The notes beneath the pieces were generated by a model. The model made no database searches, was not told the DNA's origin, and worked only from the letters and a program-made list of their open reading frames with translations. Of a stretch of 64,000 nucleotides of DNA, positions 56,616 through 64,000 are shown piece after piece. The first letter of the stretch is position 1, and each line of letters starts with the position of its first letter. The DNA is taken from the NCBI GenBank assembly GCA_964023275.1, contig OZ029920.1, forward strand, positions 3,649,438-3,713,437, in the 5' to 3' direction. This DNA is from Norana najaformis (Eukaryota > Annelida > Clitellata > Crassiclitellata > Hormogastridae). Position numbers and translations under genes: made by a program.

Positions 56616-59242
56616 CTACTTGTTCAAGGTAACTACACAATAAGCGCAACACGGAAGGCTGTAATCCATACTCTCCGCGTTACAAGCCCAGCACGATAAC
56701 CCTGTGCCGAGTACAATGACTTCAGACTTCTTTGGATTTAGACACAGTCCGTTAGTTAGAAACCAGCAGCGTACTGCTTCGGTACTTCGTGTTAGGTTGC
56801 TGGTATCAGAGTCAATGTGATCAAGCGCTATGTATAGTTGGGTGTCATCCGCATACTGGTGGTGATTGATGGCGTGTGCGGAAATGACACTAGCGACTGG
56901 AGCCACATACAACGTGAAAAGAATCGGGCCAAGAACCGACCTTTGTGGGACACAGTATTCGCAGGTAGTCGGCTGCGACCGTGATGATCCGATGCTGACA
57001 TGTTGTGTCCGGTCAGAAATGTAGCTACGGATCCAATCTAACGCAACAACGCAGATGCCCAATGTCTTCTGCAGCCTAGTGATGAGTTTTGTTTTGTCGA
57101 TCGTGTCAAAGGCAGCGGAGAGGTCGAGATCGATAAGTAGGATGGGCTGTCGTCTTCCGGAAGCGGTGTAGACACCATCTAGGTACTTCAGTAAGGCCGT
57201 TTCAGTCGAGTGATGCTCACGGTAAGCTGATTGATGACTGTTAAAGTTGCCGGAGCTACTGGCATGCGGCAATAGACGTGCCAAAAAGACACGTTCCAAA
57301 TTTTTTGAAAGGGTATGTAAATTTCATATCGGCCTGTAGTTGGAAGGATCATCAGGATCAAGGCCTTCCTTTTTCAGCAAAGGTGTAACAGAGGCAGGTC
57401 TGTAGCAGGCTGGAAACCGTCCGCAACTGAAAGATAAATTGCAGAGACGAGCGATGATTGGAGTGAACACGTCCGCACATGACATTAGCAAAGAAGGTGG
57501 GAAAGCATCCATCTGAGATGATTTTCCGGCCAAGGAAGACAGTAGCTTGAAGATCTCTGCGCCGTCCACGGGTCTGAGGTGATCAAGATGTGTGCCGACA
57601 TAGTCTCTATCTGATGCAAGAGGGTCTATGGGTTATCAGGTCATGTGCTTGGCAATTGATGCCTTTACTGACTTGATCTTATTTATGAAGAAGTCTAAGA
57701 ACTTGGAACAGCGTTTCTGACATTATTCATTCGGTAACGTCTCAGATGGCACTGTGGAGTGTAGTACATCCTTTATTGCCGACCACTGTAGATGAGAACC
57801 GTTAGGCGTTTCCGATATGGTATTTCAGTAGTATTGTCGGCGTGAGTCGTTGATCAGTTTGTTGGCGTTACGGCAAGCTGACCGATATACGCGTCGAACA
57901 AGTTCATCATCAGTAGCCTTCCAACGCCTTTCTAAGCGTCTACGAAGTCGTTTTGCAGCTGTGGCTTCAGGATATAGCCACCGATTGATCTTTTTTCTTG
58001 GGCATTTTGTAAATTTCCTCAGCGGAGCCAAATGGTCAAGGACGTCGATGACAACGTCGTCTATCTGACAAGCAAAGCCGTCGAGGTGTCATCAGGAGCC
58101 AAGAACAGTGACGAATTAATTCAACGCTTGTCGGATGGAGTCAAGATCGAGTGTTTTAAGCTTCCGATAGACGATAGTAACCGGATGCCTTCTGTTGAGG
58201 CTTCGTGCAACCGTCCAATTCACCAGACTATGGTCGGACAATCCCTGGCTACTACACACCTGTACATTCTTGATCGATGTCGAATTCAGTCCGGAGATGA
58301 CAAGATCAAGCAGACTGTCGCCGGTCGGTCCCGTACGGGTTGGACCTAGCACTAGCTGCTTTAAGTCGAAGACGTCAAGTACTGTGGATAGGTCTTCGGA
58401 GATGCTGGACGAATTGTTTCCAGGACAGTTGAAGTCTCCGCTGAGAATAAGTCGATCGCTACCAATCACGGTGGTAGTTACAGCAAGAAAGTTGCTTAAT
58501 TCGTGGTAAAATTCATTGAGGTTGGAACCTGGCCAGCGGTAGATATTAATGAAGAGGAATGAGATGTTAGAGGTAATCGGACAGCTTGGAAGTGGAAGCT
58601 GTTTGTTGTCGCAGTATTCTGAAGCGAATGAGTTCTTACGGTAAGCGTATTACGATGGATGATCGCGAGACCGCTGTTTCTGCCCGTTCGTCCGGGGGCT
58701 GAGCAATGGACGTGTCTGGAGACGTACCCTGGCGGGTTCATGTCAAACTTGATGACATTAGAATCATCAGCAGAGATCTAAGTCTCGCAGACTCCAAGTA
58801 CATCTAACTGGTTCGATTCAATCAAATCGACTATGAGTGCTCCTTTGCGGACGGCGCTGCGCGCGTTCAGGGTTCCAGAGGTAAGTGGCTCGGAACGTTG
58901 GTGAGTTGAAGCAGGACCTGGGTTGGGTTCGACTCCTCCTAGCAGAAGCAGTAGCGCAACAAATACGCAAGCGGGCGAACGATGACGAGCTGGTCGGTAG
59001 AAGCCGCGTGGTCCCGGTAGAGCCAATTAGGCTCTGCTGAGCAGCTGAAGTCCTGCGCATGTCACGGGTTGGCCAGAAAGGACGGCAGCGACCGCAAACA
59101 GGTACGTGGAATATTCGCTGACGTAAGGGTCAACTGAGCAGCTGGCGTGAATAGTCGAGTATGTACTGGTGATCAAGCCGATAGGAACGACGCAGCACAA
59201 CGTAAACATAAAGCTTAGAAGAGCGCTGCCAGGTGACGGCAT
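56616..59242 (-). mobile_element. L2/CR1-type LINE with endonuclease and reverse transcriptase
   Basis: Read on the minus strand. 59,242-59,030 is an N-terminal hydrophobic region, interrupted by one TAA before 59,026. Then come a hydrophobic stretch and a 2A-like motif (58,913-58,939), the endonuclease (N-A-R-S-A-V, later LILSGDFNCPG near 58,440 and G-L-S-D-H-S-L-V), a basic linker (58,031-57,825), the fingers (PLLKKEGLDPDDPSNYRPI), and reverse transcriptase with DLSAAFDTID and H-Q-Y-A-D-D-T-Q-L-Y (56,843-56,854, catalytic aspartates intact). Motif B is damaged (C-V-P-Q-R-S). Frame breaks at several joints, and the thumb and 3' end are missing beyond 56,616. It is an inactive copy, unusual in losing its 3' rather than 5' end. 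Confidence 0.85.
58913..58939 (-). other. 2A-like ribosome-skipping motif in the LINE
   Basis: After a leucine run the frame reads G-G-V-E-P-N-P-G-P. The 2A consensus is D-V/I-E-x-N-P-G-P, so the invariant first Asp is Gly here. Such N-terminal 2A-like motifs are known in CR1/L2-type elements of sea urchin and amphioxus. With the substitution, skipping is probably weak or lost. Confidence 0.6.
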
Positions 59243-60004
59243 TATGACGTAATAACTGTCTTACCGGACTAGCTTGCGAAGTTAAATTCCGTCCAAAATT
59301 GCACAGTTAAGATGTTAGAAATTAAAATCCTTCAAACGCCCAAGAGTAAACTTAAACTATAATAAAGATATTTGAAGTCCTGACATTATGAAGAAGCCGC
59401 TGGTATTAAAAACTCATCCATTATTTCTTCAATGCTGATGACGTCATGTCTCAGGCTGTTATACCACACAGATATCAACGGCGAGAGTTGTACGCCATTA
59501 GAGGAGGACCTTGTCGCGTGTCTATTCAACAGATTGCGGAGTGCGGGCTTTTACATTATCGAGGTTCGCGTGCTGGTTCACATGTCAGGTCTAGGCGAGT
59601 TCGAGCGCTGAGTCTACGCTTATCCTACCCTCCGACACAGACATGTACGCTGGATGACTGTGCGAGGCAGCAGACAGCAGGGCAGACCATTTCTGTAATT
59701 ACTGGTCGACGACCTTGCCGACGACCTGCTTTGAACATACAACCCGGGGCTGCTCCGATACGTTATCTGTTATCTCCGGTTATAAATCATTCAACTACTA
59801 ATATGGTGGTCTCTCAGGGATGTAGCGCAAAACTTTCAACATCTTCACACCCATCGATCTATTTGATCAACCCGACCAGCTTAGCTAAACCTCATGCGAT
59901 CGAACATCTTACTGCTGATGTCATATCCTACAGCTCCGACTAACCAATGTGCGATTAGCTATTGGTTAATAAAGAATATACTTACTTACTTACTTACTTA
60001 CTTA
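59243..60004 (+). mobile_element. Probable retroposon with (CTTA)n tail
   Basis: A GC-rich open stretch (59,446-59,943) of unknown nature ends in 'ttaataaagaatata' and about six ctta repeats (59,981-60,004), the form of a LINE or SINE 3' end. No protein family recognised. Confidence 0.35.
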
Positions 60005-60235
60005 ATCCCGATTCCCCCTCTCCTCTTACCTCTCTTGTCGCTCCAATTCTAAAAACCATCCACCGTGGCTCTTTGCCTGTCCACCTGCCTGGTCATTGGA
60101 TCTTCACCGGAACCCGTGCATGTCTAGCGATTTCGATTTCATCAAGCGCCTGTATATCATCCAAATCCCGTGATTTAGCTTTCTTTGGGCGTTGTAGAAA
60201 TTTCGAGTTGACGATTTCGATTAGAAATCGCTGAA
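60005..60235 (+). mobile_element. L2-type 3' end
   Basis: Diverged copy: 'cattggatcttcacc', 'caagcgcctgta', 'tttgggcgttgtagaaat'. It begins directly after the ctta tail. Confidence 0.5.
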
Positions 60236-60530
60236 GAGTTCAGTTATTCCTTAGAGCCACCTTAATTATGTACAATAGGTGAAGGTTACACGCATGAACA
60301 TACATACTGTTTCATCTAGCTCACTTCGAATTACATTCTCTTTTCATGATAAGACGCAGCTGCTCAGTTCCTTTTTAAAAAACATGTTCACAGCTTTTGA
60401 GAGTTCTCAAAAATGCGTTATACAACTATGCAGATAAAGTCATACAAAGAGCCGATTTCTAACACTTCAACCTGTGACTACAACTTCGAGGAATAATGTC
60501 TATTTTGGTTTGGAAAAATGACAGATTATG

Positions 60531-60780
60531 TGCGGCACGGTGGTCTATCGTTAACGCGTTTGGTCAATGATCATGCGGTTGTGGGTTCGACTCCGGGTAA
60601 CGACCCCGTACAAGTTGTTTGCGGACACCGTGCCTCTGTCACTAAGCAGTAGAATATTTTACCAGCGCAAGCTGGGAAGTAAACTTTAACTTTTGCGATG
60701 GACTGACCCAGTGTCCAGGACCTTGGGATTCGTCTATTGCTGGCTCAATGACCTAAAGAAAATGAGGTAAGGTAAATTAG
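60531..60780 (+). mobile_element. tRNA-derived SINE, family H (plus copy)
   Basis: Head with 'cacggtggtctatcgttaac' (A box) and 'gtgggttcgactcc' (B box), body ending near 'gaggtaaggtaa'. It aligns along its length with the reverse complement of 49,769-50,012. Confidence 0.75.
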
Positions 60781-61612
60781 GCTTGTAATCCCCTACGTCT
60801 TGTGAAAAATGTATAACTTGTCTTAGTGACTATGTTGCCTTACCTAAAGACTGTGACTGATCAAAAATTCTCTTTCATTCGATTCAGTATCCGTTAGTAT
60901 TATTGCGAAATCTTACTCGGTGTCAGAATAGAAAAACACGTTTCGAATACAGTACGTTTCGTCTCATTATTAAAATTACAACACAATTTTTAATTCTAAT
61001 AAAGCTTCTTGGTAATATTGGATTTTGATCAATTTTTATATCTAACTCAAATCTGCCTAACCTTTCAAAATGGCCAAAAGGCAGAACAGAAAATACAGCT
61101 TTCTATTCATTTTCGGAGAGACGTCCTCGATTCTTCAGCTTCGTTGTCGTTTCGAAGATACGTGGAAGCCGTTTGCAACACTGCAGGTTCTAACTTCGCT
61201 TCTGTTGGCTATGATCAACAAGACTTGACAGCAATGCATCTACCAGTCTTCAAACGGCCAATTTAAAGGCAGTGAACTTTGTGCGACCCCGCCCCACTAT
61301 AGAGTAATATCTCAAACGTCACAACTACCTCTTCAAATATTGACTAACTTTCTCGATACAGAGAACATATTTTTCAACCCAAAATTTCTCCATTGATCAT
61401 CTATCGGAGTCAGTTTTTTTCCTGAACGACACGCAACAGTACTAAATCAGAAACGCAGTGAAGTGTGTGTGTTTCAGTCTGCCTAGTAAGATTAGCCCAT
61501 GTATCTTTTCAAATGCTTGTAACAGCTCGCGACGTCAGAATAAGTCGGATCGTAGCGTAATCTTCGAAAGGTACTAAATGCACTTCCAAATCGCACAACG
61601 ACAACACCAAAA
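60781..61612. other. Intergenic, nothing recognised
   Basis: No supported gene or repeat; the frame at 61,009-61,266 shows no recognisable motif. Confidence 0.35.
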
Positions 61613-61699
61613 CCTACTACTATTGCTACTACTACTACCACCACTACAACTACAACTGCTACTGCTACTACTGCTACTACAATTATAATATTAGTGGCG

Positions 61700-61730
<31 letters not shown>

Positions 61731-61745
61731 TAACAACAACAACAA
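61613..61745 (+). repeat. Compound trinucleotide microsatellite
   Basis: Tracts of act, then aat (about seven), then aac follow each other. Confidence 0.9.
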
Positions 61746-61799
61746 TAGATATTTTGGCTTACAACAACTGGGCCGCTAAGCCAATGGAGCCATTGTAAT

Positions 61800-61990
61800 T
61801 TTCAACTACCATAGCGCCGATGTATAATGCACAAATCATCAACCGATGGTTCACCACTATCAAGCCGTAATCAATATCCAGAAAGTCAGCCCGATGAAGC
61901 CCGAAGAAGTTGCTTATGGAAGATAAGCCAACTGAAAAAGTCTGAAGTTGAGACTGAAATGACAAGAGACTGAGTAGATCAACTGATTTT
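61800..61990 (+). repeat. Dispersed repeat, family J
   Basis: Similar to 11,990-12,350: shared words around 'caaccgatgg', 'aatatccagaaagtcag' and 'aagttgagactgaaatgac'. Confidence 0.45.
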
Positions 61991-62016
61991 CCAGCATCTT
62001 TTCGATGCTGGAAAAT
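61986..62016. repeat. Perfect 13-bp hairpin
   Basis: attttccagcatc and its exact reverse complement are separated by five bases. It is located at the junction of the family J repeat. Confidence 0.7.
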
Positions 62017-63654
62017 AGTTTCAACATTTAGTTCCACAGCTCAAAAGTTTAGGTTTAGATTTAGAGGTCAACAGTGTCGAGAAGTGAAATGTCAGTGCAA
62101 TGAGACCTCAGCTCTGCGTGCAGCCGTCAGAATGTCAGAGAGTAGCTTAAGCATATCAGACTCGATTGAATAGCCATGTCGTTTAAGCAGAGGAATTTTA
62201 AGGCCTCTGTTCTTCAGGCACAAGATCTTTGTAATTCCCCACGATACTTCTGTACAACCCCTCTCTTTGGACTTAGTACTCATGAATAAGCTGAAGCCCT
62301 AGGCTTATCTTTTTAGTGGCGTTATAGTGATTTGGTTTCGATCACAGTTTTATTTCAGTTAATTGGAAATATAATTGCTCTTTCGGTTTCAGTTAATTGG
62401 AAATAAAATTGACCAATACCAAATCTATGGTGTCAGAGTCAGTGGATTCAAATACATTTAAAACATTCTTCTTTATTCGTCTATTTGAGTTAATTCATTG
62501 GCAGTTTCACTCGGGCTCTCAGTTTCTTGATGTCATTCAGGTTTAAACTAAAAAGTACCTATTTCAACTTGCTTACCCACCGTAGCTTACTTCTGGTTTC
62601 TGTGGCCTATCGAACTTCAACCTGGCTTCTCCAACGGATTATGATTTTTGGATTGCGATTTTGACTTGAAGTGACCATCGACTAATGCCTTGCGCACTGT
62701 GATTACAGCGCTACAGAAGTCATTAGACTGTGTTCACTAACAACAGATTACGTCATGTTTCGGATGATGGCTCAATTTTTAAGCTTATACATATTGATGT
62801 AAATCTCGAGACGTCACTCTCTTTGGAATAGCACCCAGAATTGATTGTAATTATAATTGTAATTTGAGATTCATAAAGCGGCTCTTAGAGAATAAACCCA
62901 ACAAGGGTGTTTCCGACCAGAAAAGGTAAAATCACCTTTAATCGGTACGGTCTGAGTCGCCTGCGGAACACGGAGGAGGGTAAAGAAAGGAGATCAAGTC
63001 GCAATTCTCGAGGGCGACGATTCCCTCAAGTGGGATTAAGTAGACAAAGCTTAAACATTAATTGTCACGGTTGGAAGACCAAACACCTTTTAGCTCTTAC
63101 ACAGTCGCAGAAAAGTCACGCATTTTGAAAATACGACGAGAAGACAAAACCCTCTTATCGTGTTTATTGGAACATGTTGAAAATAATTTTGTGTCTTGTT
63201 CTCGGGCCTTCTTGGTTGCTGGTCCACGACTTTGGGATCCGTTGTAAAGTTGCATTCGTCCCGTAATTTCTGTGATGTCATTCTGTTCTAAATTTAAGAC
63301 TTGTCTGTTTCAACTTGCCTACCCACCGTAGCCTAATCCAATGGGTTGTGATTTTGACTATGATTTCGCTTGCAGCGACAATCGATTGACACTGTAGAAG
63401 TAATTAGAACAGTCAGATTAGATTGTAATGCAGTCTATTGCAAAAATGGGCATATTACGTTGTAAACAATTTTTCTCAGATATAGCTATCATAAAAAGTA
63501 AATCTGTTGTAACAGATCGTTTATTTGAGTAATTCCGATGGAAAGAAACGTCGATAATTGGAAACGAAAAATATTTGTTTGAAACTAAAGTGAATAAAGA
63601 TCTTTCTAGTATCTGCTGATATTGGTACCCCAATAGCAGTTAATCCAAAGAGCG
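62017..63654 (+). other. Spacer with L2 relics
   Basis: 62,275-62,350 is an L2 3' UTR piece. Near 62,525-62,580 and 63,190-63,320 the plus strand reads the L2 C-terminus (S-R-A-F-L-V-A-G-P-R-L-W-D-P-L, later K-F-K-T-C-L-F). 'cttgcttacccaccgtagc' and 'cttgcctacccaccgtagc' after each show they are two copies of one element. No gene seen. Confidence 0.45.
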
Positions 63655-63815
63655 ATAGTGGCTTATTTTAGAGATTTTAATCCCGGGCTAACACGGTTAG
63701 TCCACGGGGACCTTACATGGCTTGACGCCGTTTCAAACGGACCGTGGAAGATCTCACCCGATCACTTCGTTGAAAATGAGCAGGTTCTAGCCCACGCGCT
63801 CGCTATTGAAAATAT
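63655..63815 (+). mobile_element. SINE family B fragment
   Basis: Body only, with 'gatctcacccgatcacttc' and 'gaaaatgagcagg', matching 17,205-17,320. Confidence 0.5.
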
Positions 63816-64000
63816 AATTACAGTTATGTCAGTCATCTTTTATGATAGTGATAGCCAGTTTGTATCACTGACATTTCTTCAGAAGTTTTGAAATTATATT
63901 GTGTCCTCCATTCTTTGAACTCTGGGCACAAGTGAATGTAAAGATTCTGATTATCAGACGTCTCTATAAACCTCTGACTGGGCAGTGTACATTGTAATTT

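Noticed and set aside
1-64000. CRISPR arrays, operons or bacterial promoters
   Set aside because: Introns, TRIM and CARD domains and SINEs show animal DNA; the only regular array is coding.

Overview
This is eukaryotic, animal DNA. Gene pieces are split by GT-AG introns, exons are short and mostly join in phase 1, and intergenic DNA is full of decayed LINEs, tRNA-derived SINEs, DNA transposons and microsatellites. Protein families (RING/B-box TRIM ligases ending in an NHL-like propeller, CARD domains, TRADD-N-like domains) and repeat types (L2/CR1 LINE with a 2A-like motif, RTE, piggyBac, hAT) suit a marine invertebrate. An invertebrate deuterostome (echinoderm, hemichordate or amphioxus type) is my best guess, but the species cannot be fixed from sequence alone.

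Central layout (about 4.2-38.8 kb): two copies of a ~9.3 kb block face each other as a large inverted duplication. The left arm (4,255-13,590) is read on the minus strand and the right arm (29,533-38,790) on the plus strand. Each arm carries, in transcript order, CARD-CARD-TRADD-N, an F-box-like exon, CARD-TRADD-N and a propeller exon. Between the arms are two tandem plus-strand TRIM genes (17,978-20,214 and 24,401-26,718), a deletion pseudogene of the same TRIM family (27,981-28,701, minus) and a piggyBac-like transposon (20,444-22,505). The window opens inside the last exon of another TRIM propeller (3-278), and a further propeller relic lies at 47.3-48.1 kb. The propeller exons of the TRIM genes and of the CARD blocks are homologous and start in the same phase, so they look like interchangeable modules of an expanding innate-immune or ubiquitin-signalling locus (inference).

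Right part (41-46.6 kb): a two-exon gene with TATA box, signal peptide exon, one intron and a large exon encoding 29 regular copies of an acidic 30-residue Ser-Gly-rich unit; it looks like a secreted proteoglycan core. A polyadenylation signal overlaps its stop codon. From 46.6 kb to the end, apart from one possible Pro/Glu-rich terminal exon at 54,982-55,259, I see only repeats: an 866 bp hAT-like element with a perfect 8 bp target duplication, LINE relics including a 2.6 kb L2/CR1-type copy with a 2A-like motif, SINEs and microsatellites.

All exon boundaries were read by eye from splice signals, phase and comparison of the two arms. Domain names rest on motif recognition, not on searches.
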